Shown here: piece after piece, positions 26,411 through 35,458 of the stretch
Layout: every line of letters starts with the position of its first letter
How positions within the stretch are numbered: the first letter of the stretch is position 1
NCBI RefSeq assembly: GCF_011492965.1
Contig: NZ_CP045121.1
Span: 930,001-994,000, forward strand
Source: Rubrobacter marinus
GTDB lineage: Bacteria > Actinomycetota > Rubrobacteria > Rubrobacterales > Rubrobacteraceae
Direction of reading: 5' to 3'
DNA length: 64,000 bases
Translations under genes and position numbers: made by a program
Notes under the pieces: generated by a model
The model's database searches: none
Seen by the model: only the letters and a program-made list of their open reading frames with translations
What the model was told of the DNA's origin: nothing

Positions 26411-27733
26411 ATGGCCGACGTAACGGTTATAGGTGGCGGGCTCGCGGGGAGCGAGGCGGCGTGGCAGGCGGCGGAGGCCGGCTGCTCGGTCGAGCTCTGG
26501 GAGATGCGGCCGGTCAAGGAGACCCCGGCCCACCGCACGGAGTTCTTCGCCGAGCTCGTCTGCTCCAACTCGCTGGGGAACACGTCGCTGGAGACGGCCT
26601 CGGGGCTCCTCAAGGAGGAGCTCAGGCGCCTGGGGTCCGTGATCCTGCGCTGCGCCGAGGAGCACCGCGTCCCGGCCGGCGGCGCCCTCGGCGTCGCCCG
26701 CGAGGACTTCCCTCGCGCCGTCACCGAGAGGGTCCACGCCCACCCGAACATAACGGTCGTCCGAAGGGAGGCGACGAGCCTCCCCGACGGCCCCACCGTC
26801 GTCGCGACCGGCCCCCTGACCTCGGACGGGCTGGCGAGGGAGATCATGGCGCTCTCGGGCGAGACGCTCTTCTTCTACGACGCGGCCTCCCCGATCCTCT
26901 TCCGCGAGTCGCTGGATGGGGAGAAGGTCTTCCTCGCGTCCCGCTACGGCAAGGGTGAGGCGGCTTACCTGAACTGCCCGATGACGGCGGACGAGTACTA
27001 CGCCTTTATCGAGGCGCTCACGACCGCCGAGCTCTCGCCGATAAAGGACTTCGAGGAGGACATGTACTTCGAGGGCTGCCTCCCCGTCGAGGTCATCGCG
27101 AGCCGCGGCCCCGAGACGCTTCGCTTCGGCCCGATGAAGCCGGTGGGGCTCCCGGACCCGAGGACCGGCAAGGAGGCCTACGCCGTGGTCCAGCTCCGCC
27201 AGGACGACGCCGAGGGCCGCCTCTTCAACATGGTCGGCTTCCAGACGCGCCTGAAGTGGGGCGAGCAGAAGCGGGTCTTCCGCATGATCCCGGGCCTCGA
27301 GAACGCCGACTTCGCGCGCATGGGCGTGATGCACCGCAACACGTACCTCCCCTCGAACAAGATGCTCGAGCCGACCATGCGCCTCAAGGGGAACGACCGG
27401 CTGTTCTTCGCCGGCCAGCTCACCGGCGTGGAGGGCTACACCGAGAGCACCGCGATGGGCCACATCGCCGGCACGAACGCCGCGAGGGTGGCGCGGGGCC
27501 TGGAGCCCGTAGAGCTCCCGCAGGGCACGATGATCGGGGCGCTCGCCCACTACATCACCGTCAAGGACGGCACCCTGCAGCCCATAAACTCCAACTGGGG
27601 CCTCGTCCCCACCGTCCCGAAGAAGGAGGCCGGCAAGCGCCTCACCAAGCCCGAGCGCCGCCGGCGCCAGGCCCGCATGGCGCTCGACGCGCTCGAGGAG
27701 TTCGCCGGGGAGCCCGCGGGGGCGACCGCCTAG
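26411..27733 (+). CDS. trmFO: Methylenetetrahydrofolate--tRNA (uracil-5)-methyltransferase TrmFO
   Basis: A 440-residue flavoprotein of the GidA-like family: [20 protein letters not shown] at the N-terminus, CSNSLGN (~53), [14 protein letters not shown] with a conserved Cys, and [20 protein letters not shown] with the flavin-binding C-terminal part, then IGALAHYIT. It installs m5U54 in the T loop of tRNA using methylene-THF and FAD. The start ATG 26411 gives the conserved N-terminus. It is monocistronic, with its own promoter. Confidence 0.95.
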   Translation: MADVTVIGGGLAGSEAAWQAAEAGCSVELWEMRPVKETPAHRTEFFAELVCSNSLGNTSLETASGLLKEELRRLGSVILRCAEEHRVPAGGALGVAREDFPRAVTERVHAHPNITVVRREATSLPDGPTVVATGPLTSDGLAREIMALSGETLFFYDAASPILFRESLDGEKVFLASRYGKGEAAYLNCPMTADEYYAFIEALTTAELSPIKDFEEDMYFEGCLPVEVIASRGPETLRFGPMKPVGLPDPRTGKEAYAVVQLRQDDAEGRLFNMVGFQTRLKWGEQKRVFRMIPGLENADFARMGVMHRNTYLPSNKMLEPTMRLKGNDRLFFAGQLTGVEGYTESTAMGHIAGTNAARVARGLEPVELPQGTMIGALAHYITVKDGTLQPINSNWGLVPTVPKKEAGKRLTKPERRRRQARMALDALEEFAGEPAGATA

Positions 27734-28077
27734 AGAGAGCCGCCGGACGGCTTCGTCTGCCGCGCGGGAGCGCCCCCGGAGCACCGGGAACAACCAGGCC
27801 ACCACGGGCCTCCCGTCGCGCGCCGGATCGCAACGGAGGCCCGTATTAGTAGTCTCCGGAACCTTCTGTTACATTTCCCGTGCCTCGTGGTACCGGGTGA
27901 TAGCGCGGGCGAGCGGTTGGAGGTCGGGTGTGTTGGGGAGCGGAGGGCGGGTGCTTCGCACGGGTGCCTCAGGGATCGCGGAAGAGCGGGACCTCGGCCG
28001 AACGGGCTTTCTCCAAGGTTTCGGTAGGACATCGAGCCGGTCTTCGGGCCGATGTCTTTGTGTGGAAGACGGGGTTT
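27734..28077. other. 344-bp noncoding region upstream of a sugar ABC transporter operon
   Basis: No gene is supported. It includes CGGAG...CTCCG inverted words around 27835-27861, possibly an operator, and a hairpin just before the substrate-binding protein start (listed separately). Promoter boxes are not clear. Confidence 0.4.
28028..28059 (+). promoter_or_regulatory. Hairpin in the 5' leader of the ABC transporter operon
   Basis: GACATCG (28028-28034) pairs with CGATGTC (28050-28056), with an inner CCGG/CGGG-type pairing, and TTTG follows. It ends about 20 nt before the ATG at 28078. This may be an attenuator or a leader structure; the T-tract is short, so termination would be weak. Confidence 0.35.
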
Positions 28078-29468
28078 ATGCATCGCCCTAGTCGTATGAC
28101 GCGCCGGCGCTTTCTGGCGAACGGGGGGAAGGCGGTTTTGGGGCGGGGCTCGCCGGGGGCCTGCTCGCCGGGTGCGGCGGCGGGGGCGCGGGGCGGCCGG
28201 GGGAGCTCTCGCTGTGGAGCAACCTGGAGGAGGACGGGCAGGCGTACTTCCCCGAGAACGTCGAGAGGCCCTTCGAGCGGGCCAACCCCGGCATAGACCT
28301 CGCGGTCACGTACCAGCCCCCCGAGGACCTCGACCGCCTCGTCAGGATAGCGCTCCAGGGCGGGCAGGGGCCGGATCTCATCCCCACCCCCGGCCCGGCG
28401 TACGCCCGCGACTACGTCGACGCCAACATGTTCGCCGCCCTCGACGAGTACGCCGAGCGGTACGGGTGGCGCGATAAAATGCTCGGCTGGGCCCTGGACC
28501 TCGGGCGCTTCGGGGAGAACCTCTACGTCGTGCCTAACCAGTTCCAGACCATGCTCCTCTTCTACAACAGGACCCTTATGGAGGAGAAGGGGTGGGAGCC
28601 GCCGACGGACCGCGAGGAGCTCGAGGGGCTGGCCGAGGAGGCGATGGGACAGGGCATCGTGCCGTTCGCCGCCGGCATCGGAGACGAGCCGCCCGCGGTC
28701 GAGTGGTTCCCCACCGTCTTCTGGAACCACTACTCCGGCCCCGAGGCCCTCTACGCGGTGCTCACCGGCGAGGCGTCGTTCACGGACCCGATCTTCGTCG
28801 AGGCGATCGACCTCTTCGCCCGCTACGTCGGGAACGGCTGGTTCGGCGGGAGCACGGAGCGGTTCTTCTCCAACGGCTTCGACGCCTTTCACGCCGAGTT
28901 CGGCGACGGCGGGGCCGCGATGAACATGGAGGGCTCCTGGCTCATGTCCAACATAGACCAGTTTTTCGGGGACGCCGCCGGGAACGGCAACGACTGGGAC
29001 TGGGCCCCGCTGCCGCCGCTCCGGGAGGGCGTGCCGCCGGAGCTCTACGAGCTCGGCATCGGCTCGACCCTCTCCATAAACAGCGCCTCGGAGGACCCGG
29101 AGGCCGCCGCGAAGTTTATCGACTACCTCTTCTCGGACACGGCGCGCGCGACGCGGTGGATGGCCGACGTGCCGAGCGCGTTCAACGTGCCCATACCGCT
29201 CCAGGAGTCGGACTTCCCGCCGAGCATGGACGACCGCGTCGCGCGCCACCTCGCGGCGCTGAGCCAGGCGACCGAGGGCGGGAACTTCGGCTACACCGCC
29301 TGGACGTTCTGGCCCGCCAAGTCAGAGCTGTACCTCTACGAGGAGATCCAGAAGGTCCTCACCGCGGACATGACGCCCGCGGAGTACTGCGCCGGCCTCG
29401 ACGAGGTCTTCCGGGAAGACATGGAGGAGGGAGAAGTGCCACCGATACTCGAGCCGAGGAACGCCTAG
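28078..29468 (+). CDS. Sugar ABC transporter substrate-binding lipoprotein (one frame break)
   Basis: A 463-residue family 1 solute-binding protein after adding one G at 28140-28143. The mended N-terminus reads MTRRRFLANGGKAVLGAG then a Leu/Gly-rich core and lipobox LLAGC, so it is a probable Tat-type lipoprotein. The mature part has the expected LSLWSNLEEDGQ, FERANPGIDLAVTYQPPEDL, GGQGPDLIPTPGPAY, MEGSWLMSNI and NSASEDPEAAAKFIDYLFS. It captures a sugar or oligosaccharide for the two permeases that follow. Its stop overlaps the first permease start by 1 nt. Confidence 0.87.
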
Positions 29469-30424
29469 TGGATACCGCGCAGCCCCCGAGTCTGAGGGGC
29501 CCCGCCGAGGACGGCCGTCCGGCCAAGGGGAAGCTCCGTCCGGGGAGCAGCCTGGAGCGGAAGAAGCGCCTCATCGCCTGGGCGTTCATGCTGCCGCTGG
29601 TCGCCGTCAACGTGCTCGTCATCCTCGGCCCGGCGCTCGCCACGGTCTACTACTCGTTCACCGACTGGTCCGGGCTCGGGGCCGCCGAGTGGGTGGGCTT
29701 CGAGAACTACCGGGACATCCTCTCGGACGGGGACTTCTACGGGGCCCTGTGGCACAACGTCCTGTGGACGGTCTTCTTTCTGACCGTCCCGATCGCGATG
29801 GGCCTCCTCGGCGCCTTCCTGCTCTCGCGCATAACCCGCTTCCAGATGTTCTTCAGGGTCGCGTACTTCGTCCCCTACGTCGTCGCGAGCGTGGTCAACG
29901 CGGCGCTGTGGCAGAACATCCTCGACCCCGACCGGGGCGTCGGCTCGGCGCTGGCGGGCATAGGCATCCCGTGGCTGGACGGGGTCTCGTTCTTCGGCGA
30001 CCAGAACCTCGCGCTGCCGACGGTCGCCTTCGTGGACAACTGGCACTGGTGGGGCTTCGTGGTGCTGCTCTTCCTGACCGCGATGCAGTCGGTCGACAAG
30101 GAGCTCTACGAGGCCGCGAAGATGGACGGCGCGGGCCGCTGGCAGCAGTTTCTAAACGTCACGCTCCCCGGCATACGGCCCACGCTCGTCTTCGTGGTCC
30201 TCATGACGATCATCTCCTCCCTGCTCGTCTTCGACTACATCTACATCATCACGCAGGGCGGCCCGGCCGGCGCCACCGAGGTGGTCGCCACCCTGATGTA
30301 CAAGGAGGCCTTCGTCCGCTTCGAGGCCGGCTACGCCGCGGCTCTAGGCATCGGGATGAGCTTCATGGGCGGCCTCATAGTGCTGCTGTTCCTCTACCTC
30401 CGGAGGAAGGGGTGGGAGATTTGA
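29468..30424 (+). CDS. ABC transporter permease, MalF-like
   Basis: A 318-residue permease. A 40-residue cytoplasmic N-terminus is followed by six membrane segments. The EAA loop that docks the ATPase is seen as YEAAKMDGAGRWQQFLNVTL (~215). Sequence cues WVGFENYRDIL and QGGPAGATEVV are typical of carbohydrate MalF/UgpA-type subunits. GTG 29468 starts inside the TAG of the preceding gene; the end overlaps the next permease by 4 nt. Confidence 0.92.
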   Translation: MDTAQPPSLRGPAEDGRPAKGKLRPGSSLERKKRLIAWAFMLPLVAVNVLVILGPALATVYYSFTDWSGLGAAEWVGFENYRDILSDGDFYGALWHNVLWTVFFLTVPIAMGLLGAFLLSRITRFQMFFRVAYFVPYVVASVVNAALWQNILDPDRGVGSALAGIGIPWLDGVSFFGDQNLALPTVAFVDNWHWWGFVVLLFLTAMQSVDKELYEAAKMDGAGRWQQFLNVTLPGIRPTLVFVVLMTIISSLLVFDYIYIITQGGPAGATEVVATLMYKEAFVRFEAGYAAALGIGMSFMGGLIVLLFLYLRRKGWEI

Positions 30425-31272
30425 GCGTCGCCGAACGGCGGGGCCGCGCCGGGCGCGAGCCCTCCAAGATCCCCTACTACGTCGTCCTCTCCGCCCTCGC
30501 CTTCTTCGCCCTGGCGCCCCTTTTGGTGCTGGTCTTCAACTCCTTGAAGTCGAACGCGGAGGTCGGGCGTAACCCCCTTGGCCCGCCGACCTCGCCCGTC
30601 TTCGAGAACTTCCCGACGGCCTGGGCGCAGGGGAACTTCGCCACGACCCTGGTGAACAGCACGATCCTCACTTTGGGCACCGTGGTCGGCGTCTGCGTCA
30701 TCGCCGGGATGGCCGCCTACGCGATGGCCCGCCTCGACCTGCCCGGCACCGACGGGGTGCTCCTCTACCTCTTCGTCGCGAGCGCGCTCCCGTTCCAGCT
30801 CTTTCTGGTGCCGCTCTTCTTTCTGTGGAACACCCTGACGCTCACGAACACGCTCTTCGGGCTCGTCGTGATCTACTGGGCGATCTTCTCGCCCTTCGCC
30901 ACGCTCCTCCTCCGCTCGTACCTCGTCGCCCTACCGAGAGGCTTCGAGGACGCCGCCCGGATCGACGGGGCGAGCGAGTGGCAGGTCTTCACGCGCGTGG
31001 TCCTGCCCCTGAGCTGGCCGGGGTTCCTGACGATCGCGCTCGTCAGCGCCCTCGGGGCGTGGAACGAGTTCTTTTTCGCGGTGACGTTCATCCAGGACGA
31101 CGCCCTCAAACCGGTTTCGACCAGCTTCCTCGCCTTCCAGAGCCAGTTCAGCCAGGACTGGGGCCTCACGAGCGCCGCGAGCATCCTGATCATGCTCCCC
31201 GTCGTAGTCCTGTTCCTGCTCCTCCAGCGCCGCTTCATCGACGGCCTCACCGCCGGGGGGCTGAAGGGGTAG
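30421..31272 (+). CDS. ABC transporter permease, MalG-like
   Basis: A 283-residue permease with six membrane segments. The EAA-type loop reads FEDAARIDGASEWQVFTRVV (~180) and the C-terminus ends with RRFIDGLTAGGLKG, as usual for MalG/UgpE proteins. The start TTG 30421 overlaps the MalF-like stop (TTGA). No ATP-binding gene follows; carbohydrate importers in actinobacteria often share a single distant MsiK/MsmK-type ATPase. Confidence 0.92.
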   Translation: MSVAERRGRAGREPSKIPYYVVLSALAFFALAPLLVLVFNSLKSNAEVGRNPLGPPTSPVFENFPTAWAQGNFATTLVNSTILTLGTVVGVCVIAGMAAYAMARLDLPGTDGVLLYLFVASALPFQLFLVPLFFLWNTLTLTNTLFGLVVIYWAIFSPFATLLLRSYLVALPRGFEDAARIDGASEWQVFTRVVLPLSWPGFLTIALVSALGAWNEFFFAVTFIQDDALKPVSTSFLAFQSQFSQDWGLTSAASILIMLPVVVLFLLLQRRFIDGLTAGGLKG

Positions 31273-31332
31273 AACGGCGCCTCCCCCGAGGCCCCGCCGG
31301 AGCCGAACCTTCCCCTACGACCCGTATATAGA

Positions 31333-31338
31333 TATAAT
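31333..31338 (+). promoter_or_regulatory. TATAAT -10 box upstream of the GYD-domain gene
   Basis: A consensus TATAAT lies in an AT-rich patch (about 31325-31345) that stands out in this GC-rich DNA, about 90 bp before GTG 31427. The -35 region is weak. Confidence 0.45.
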
Positions 31339-31426
31339 TGCTACATGAGCGGCGGCGTGCGAGGTTGGGGCGACGCTGCCGGCCCTTGCGGGGCGCGTGT
31401 CGGGCAACCGAGTGAGGAGGTAAGCC

Positions 31427-31771
31427 GTGTCGGCATACATGACGCAGTTCGCCTACACCGCCGAGGCGTGGAAGGCGCTCGTGAAGAAGCCGGAGGACAG
31501 GGCGGCCGTCTTCGCCGAGCATGCGGAGAAGCTGGGCGGGCGCGTACTCTCCTTCTACTACTGCATGGGCGAGTACGACGGGGTCGTCATCTTCGAGGCC
31601 CCGAACGAGGCGACGGCCGCGTCCATCCTGTTCACGGCCATCTCGCCGGGCCATCTCAGGGCGACGAAGACCACGGCGTTGATGAGCGTCGAGGAGACGA
31701 TGGAGGCGATGCGCAGGGCCAAGGCGGAGGCGTACCCCGGTCCGACGCTCTGGTCGCCGACGCCGAGCTAG
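31427..31771 (+). CDS. GYD-domain protein
   Basis: A 114-residue protein of the GYD family: QFAYTAEAWKALVKKPEDR, GGRVLSFYYCMGEYDGVVIF (the G-Y/E-YD core) and the alpha-beta repeat ending VEETMEAMRRA. GYD proteins are small ferredoxin-like-fold dimers of unknown function, often near stress or metabolism genes. GTG 31427 has GAGGAGG upstream, and TATAAT lies about 90 bp ahead. It stands alone, convergent with ddl (4 bp between stops). Confidence 0.85.
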   Translation: MSAYMTQFAYTAEAWKALVKKPEDRAAVFAEHAEKLGGRVLSFYYCMGEYDGVVIFEAPNEATAASILFTAISPGHLRATKTTALMSVEETMEAMRRAKAEAYPGPTLWSPTPS

Positions 31772-31775
31772 GGGG

Positions 31776-32731
31776 CTACAGCTTCGCCGGGGCCTCGTTC
31801 TGCAGCGCGCCCTCGAGGATCGTCTCCACCAGGGCGTCGAACCGTAGCCCCGCGGCCTCGGCGGCCAGAGGGAGGGTCGAGGTCTCGGTGAAGCCGGGGA
31901 TGGTCTTCACGTCGAGGACCCAGGGGTGTCGCCCTCCAGGATCGTGTCGACGCGGGCGAAGCCCGAGCAGCCCATCGCGGCGTAGGTCTCCAGCGCCGTC
32001 TCCCGCAGGACGCTGGCGTCGTCCGCCTCGACCTCGGCCGGGATCGCGAAGTCCGTCGCCCCCGGGGTGTACTTGGCCTCGAAGTTGTACGCGCCGCCGC
32101 GCGGCCGTATCTCGACGAGGTTCAGCACCTGGGGCTCCTCGCCGGTCGGCTCGACGATCGGGATCGCGACCTCCGTCCCCGACACCCAGCGCTCCAGGAT
32201 GATCTTGGCGTCGTAGCCGAAGGCCTCGTAGACGGCGTCGACGAGCCCGGACCTCTCCTCGACGCGCGTGAGCCCGAGCCCCGAGCCCTCCCGGGCGGGC
32301 TTGACGGCGAGCGGGTAGCCGAGGTACTCGGCCGCGACGTCGAGGGCCGCGGCGGCGCCCATCTCGTGCATCGCGCGCCGGAGGAAGGTCCGGAACGGCG
32401 GGGTCGGGATGCCCTTTGCCAGGAGCACGCGCTTGGCGTAGTCCTTATCCATGCAGCGGACGGAGGAGAGGGGGCCGCTCCCGGTGTACGGTATCCCGAG
32501 GGTCTCCAGGAGCGCCTGCACCGTCCCGTCCTCGCCGCCCTTGCCGTGCAGGCAGACGAACGCGGCGTCCGGGCGGAGCTCCATGAGCCGCTCCGTCGTC
32601 GCCTCCTCGACGTCTAGGGGGTAGGTCTCGTGCCCGAGGCGCTCGAGGGCGTGGGCGACGCGCCTGCCCGTGACGAGGGAGACGTCCCGCTCCATGGAGT
32701 GCCCGCCCCTGAGGACCGCTACGCGCGCCAC
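31776..32731 (-). CDS. ddl: D-alanine--D-alanine ligase (one frame break)
   Basis: A 318-residue ATP-grasp ligase after restoring one base in the run 31923-31926. Blocks: VLRGGHSMERDVSLVTGRR, FVCLHGKGGEDGTVQALLE, GIPYTGSGPLSSVRCMDK, PLAVKPAREGSGLGLTRV, and GCSGFARVDTI. After the break it continues WVLDVKTIPGFTETSTL, which replaces the metal-binding E-NT-PG motif of the family with a D-KTIPG form. It makes D-Ala-D-Ala for peptidoglycan. An essential role makes true inactivation unlikely unless a second ddl exists. It precedes no other murein gene here. Confidence 0.88.
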
Positions 32732-32747
32732 CGTGCCCCTCCCCGTC

Positions 32748-34064
32748 CTAGCGGCGGTCGGTGCCGACGGCGGAGGAGGAGCGCCTCTCGCCGAGACGGT
32801 CGCCCGTGCGCGAGCCCCGCTCGAGGTCGCCGCGCAGCTCCATCCGCTCGCGCACCACCTCGGCCAGGAGCTCGATGCCCCGCCGGATCTTGTCGGGCTC
32901 GACGAACGAGAAGTTGAGGCGCATGCAGTTCTTGCCCGTCCCGTTGGCGTAGAAGCCCTCGCCGGGGACGTAGGCGACGTTCTTGGCGACGGCCCTCGGG
33001 AGCATGGCCGTCGCGTCGATGTACGAGGGGAGCGTCGCCCACACGAAGAGCCCGCCCTCCGGGTGCGTCCAGTGGACCTCGTTCGGCATGAACTCGGCCA
33101 GGGAGTCGAGCATCGCGTCGCGGCGCTCCTTGTACAAGAGCGTCAGGCGCTTCACGTAAGCGCGCCAGTCCGCGTGCTTGAAGTACGAGTGGATAAGCAT
33201 CTGCGAGAGGTTCGACGAGCAGAGGTCCGCCCCCTGCTTGCCGATGTTGATCTTGTGCAGGATTCCGGGCTGGGCGTGGACCCAGCCGAGGCGCACGCCC
33301 GGGGCGAAGATCTTGGAGAACGTGCCGAGGTAGATCACGCGGTCCGTCTCGCCGCTCCGCTGCTCGAGCGACGCTATCGTCGGCGCGGGCTCCCCCTCGA
33401 AGCGGAGCATCCCGTAGGGGTTGTCCTCCAGGATCACGAGGTCGTACTCGCGCGCTATCTCCAGAAGCTCGAGCCGTCGCTCCGCCGCGAGCGTGACGCC
33501 CGCGGGGTTCTGGAAGTTCGGGACGGTGTAGATGAACTTGACGTGGATGCCCTGCTTGCGCGCCTTCTTGAGGGCCTCGCGGGCCGCCGAGGGGATCATG
33601 CCCGCCCGGTCCATCGGGACGTGCAGGATGCGCGGCCGGTACGCCGCGAACGCGTTCAGGGCGCCCACGTAGCTCGGGCCCTCGCACAGGACCGCGTCGC
33701 CCTCGTCCAGAAAGACCTTGCCGACGAGGTCGAGGCCCTGCTGCGCCCCCGTGGTGAGGAAGATGTCCTCGGCGTAGGCCCGCGTGCCCTCGGCCTCCAT
33801 CACGTCAACGATGACGTCCTTGATGCCCTCCAACCCCGACGTCGGGCCGTACTGGAGCGCCTGGGCGGAGTCGGCGGCGACGTTCGCGCTGATCTCGCGG
33901 AACGCCTCCTCGCCGAAGACCCTCGTGTCGGGGAAGCCGCCGGCGAGCGAGATGATGCCCGGCCTCGAGAGCGTCGCCATCAGGTCGCGGGTCGCCGAGC
34001 TCTTCATGCCCTTGACCCGGTTGGCGTACAGGAAGTCGAAGCGGTCGAGATCTACGAGCGGCAC
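32748..34064 (-). CDS. PLP-dependent aminotransferase, 2-aminoadipate/aromatic type
   Basis: A 438-residue fold-type I aminotransferase of the LysN/MocR-catalytic type, without a GntR DNA-binding domain. Motifs: ISLAGGFPDTRVF (~40), YGPTSGLEGIKDVI, TTGAQQGLDLVGKVF, YTVPNFQNPAGVT, EDNPYGMLRFEG, and the PLP-Lys motif YLGTFSKIFAPGVRLGW (~260). Such enzymes transaminate 2-aminoadipate, branched-chain or aromatic amino acids. The substrate is not assigned. ATG 34064; ddl follows 16 bp after its stop, so co-transcription is likely. Confidence 0.88.
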   Translation of the reverse strand: MPLVDLDRFDFLYANRVKGMKSSATRDLMATLSRPGIISLAGGFPDTRVFGEEAFREISANVAADSAQALQYGPTSGLEGIKDVIVDVMEAEGTRAYAEDIFLTTGAQQGLDLVGKVFLDEGDAVLCEGPSYVGALNAFAAYRPRILHVPMDRAGMIPSAAREALKKARKQGIHVKFIYTVPNFQNPAGVTLAAERRLELLEIAREYDLVILEDNPYGMLRFEGEPAPTIASLEQRSGETDRVIYLGTFSKIFAPGVRLGWVHAQPGILHKINIGKQGADLCSSNLSQMLIHSYFKHADWRAYVKRLTLLYKERRDAMLDSLAEFMPNEVHWTHPEGGLFVWATLPSYIDATAMLPRAVAKNVAYVPGEGFYANGTGKNCMRLNFSFVEPDKIRRGIELLAEVVRERMELRGDLERGSRTGDRLGERRSSSAVGTDRR

Positions 34065-34092
34065 TTATGCGTCCTTTTGTTCGTTTTCGAGG

Positions 34093-34686
34093 TCATCTTT
34101 CGGAGCCCACCGGGGCGACGAGCTCCACGTTTCTCCACCCGAGGTCCTCCGAGAGGACCCGCCAGAGCTCGGGCGCGAGCTCGAAGCGGCTGGAGGAGCA
34201 GGAGCGGCCCCGCACGGAGAGCACCTTTACGCCCTCGTCCCCGCCGCCCCCGGAGAACGCCCCCTCCTCGGCGACGGCCCCAACGAGGTACGCCCCCTCC
34301 ACAAAGGTCTCGCCCGAGAGGCAGGCCTCCAGCCGCGCGACTTGCTCCCGCCTCACCACCGGCGCGAAGACGTACCCCGTCGTGAGGGCGAAGGGACCCG
34401 AAGGGCGCAGCACGAGGTCGAAGCGCTCCGGGGAGGCGCCGCAGGGCACGTCCTCCACGACCGTGGCGAACCCGTTCTGCCCGGCGTGCTCCGCGAGCCC
34501 GGCTTTCAGGCTCTCGAGCTCAGCGAGCTCGTCTTCCGTGGGCTCCAGCGGCAGGGAGAGTTTGCCGAGGGCCTCCCACACCCCCTGCCCGAAGACGAGG
34601 GCGAGCTCGCCGGAGTTGGCGACGAGGCGCACCCCGTCACCCGCCGTCTCGAGCTTATGGAGGCTCTCCACCCTCACCTCGCGCAT
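34093..34686 (-). CDS. Conserved-looking protein of unknown function
   Basis: A 197-residue soluble protein; I recognise no domain. It begins MREVRVESLHKLETAGDGVR and has a repeated acidic/Leu pattern (TEDELAELESLKAGLAEHA) that may form a helix, then a Gly-rich SGGGGDEGV segment. Its frame shows normal third-position GC and it fits tightly between the aminotransferase (28 bp downstream) and divergent rdgB, so it is likely real. Start ATG 34686; a TACAGT -10-like word sits only ~11 bp upstream, suggesting a very short leader. Confidence 0.6.
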   Translation of the reverse strand: MREVRVESLHKLETAGDGVRLVANSGELALVFGQGVWEALGKLSLPLEPTEDELAELESLKAGLAEHAGQNGFATVVEDVPCGASPERFDLVLRPSGPFALTTGYVFAPVVRREQVARLEACLSGETFVEGAYLVGAVAEEGAFSGGGGDEGVKVLSVRGRSCSSSRFELAPELWRVLSEDLGWRNVELVAPVGSER

Positions 34687-34733
34687 GGGCGCGACTGTAA
34701 CACAGCGGGCGTATGTATTGTAGATTTCGAGCG

Positions 34734-35288
34734 ATGAGAGCCGTCTTCGTCACCTCCAACGAGAACAAGCTGCGGGAGGCCCGCGAGATCCTCGGTATAG
34801 ATCTACGCAGCGCCGCCCTCGACCTCGCCGAGCCGCAGGCCGTGAGCGTCGCCGAGGTCGCCTTGGAGAAATCCCGCGCCGCCCGCGCCGCCCTCGAGGA
34901 CCCGCCGCACCCCATCCTCGTCGAGGACTCGGGCCTCGTCTTCGAGGCGTGGAACGGCCTCCCCGGCGCCCTGACGAAGTGGTTTCTCCGATCCGTCGGC
35001 AACGAGGGCCTCCTCAAGATGCTCGCCGCTTACGAGGACCGCTCCGCCCGCGCGGTCTGCGCGCTCGCCGTGAGCCTCCCGGACGGCGGGGGGGAGGTCT
35101 TCGTGGGCGAGGTGCCGGGCCTGGTCGCCCCCTCCCCGAGGGGCGGGAGCGGTTTCGGGTGGGACCCTATCTTCGTCCCCGAGACCCCCGGTGGGGAGAC
35201 CTACGCCGAGCTCGGAGCCCGCAAGAACGATGACTCCCACCGGGCACGGGCCTTCCGCGCCGCCCGCGCCGCCCTGATGCGGGGCTAG
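34734..35288 (+). CDS. rdgB: RdgB/HAM1 non-canonical purine NTP pyrophosphatase
   Basis: A 184-residue Maf/HAM1-fold protein: VFVTSNENKLREAREIL at the N-terminus, ILVEDSGLVFEAWNGLPG (the active-site SGL motif), GSGFGWDPIFVP, and the tail DDSHRARAFRAAR, a variant of the usual S-HR-A. It hydrolyses dITP/XTP to the monophosphate. It is slightly shorter than the usual 195-200 residues. ATG 34734 lies about 8 bp after a TAGATT word, so the transcript could be nearly leaderless. Confidence 0.92.
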   Translation: MRAVFVTSNENKLREAREILGIDLRSAALDLAEPQAVSVAEVALEKSRAARAALEDPPHPILVEDSGLVFEAWNGLPGALTKWFLRSVGNEGLLKMLAAYEDRSARAVCALAVSLPDGGGEVFVGEVPGLVAPSPRGGSGFGWDPIFVPETPGGETYAELGARKNDDSHRARAFRAARAALMRG

Positions 35289-35458
35289 CAGGAGTCCCGG
35301 CGGCCCCTGCGTAGAGACGAGGCGAGGGGTACTCCGAGGCGGCCGGTACGAGCCGGACGATGCGCCACAAACCGCGTTCCCAAGCTGAGTTTGCGAGAAG
35401 GCGCCGTTTGGTATTCTGTGGGCTGTACAAAGCTTCGTTCAAAGGGAAGGGGGCCACA

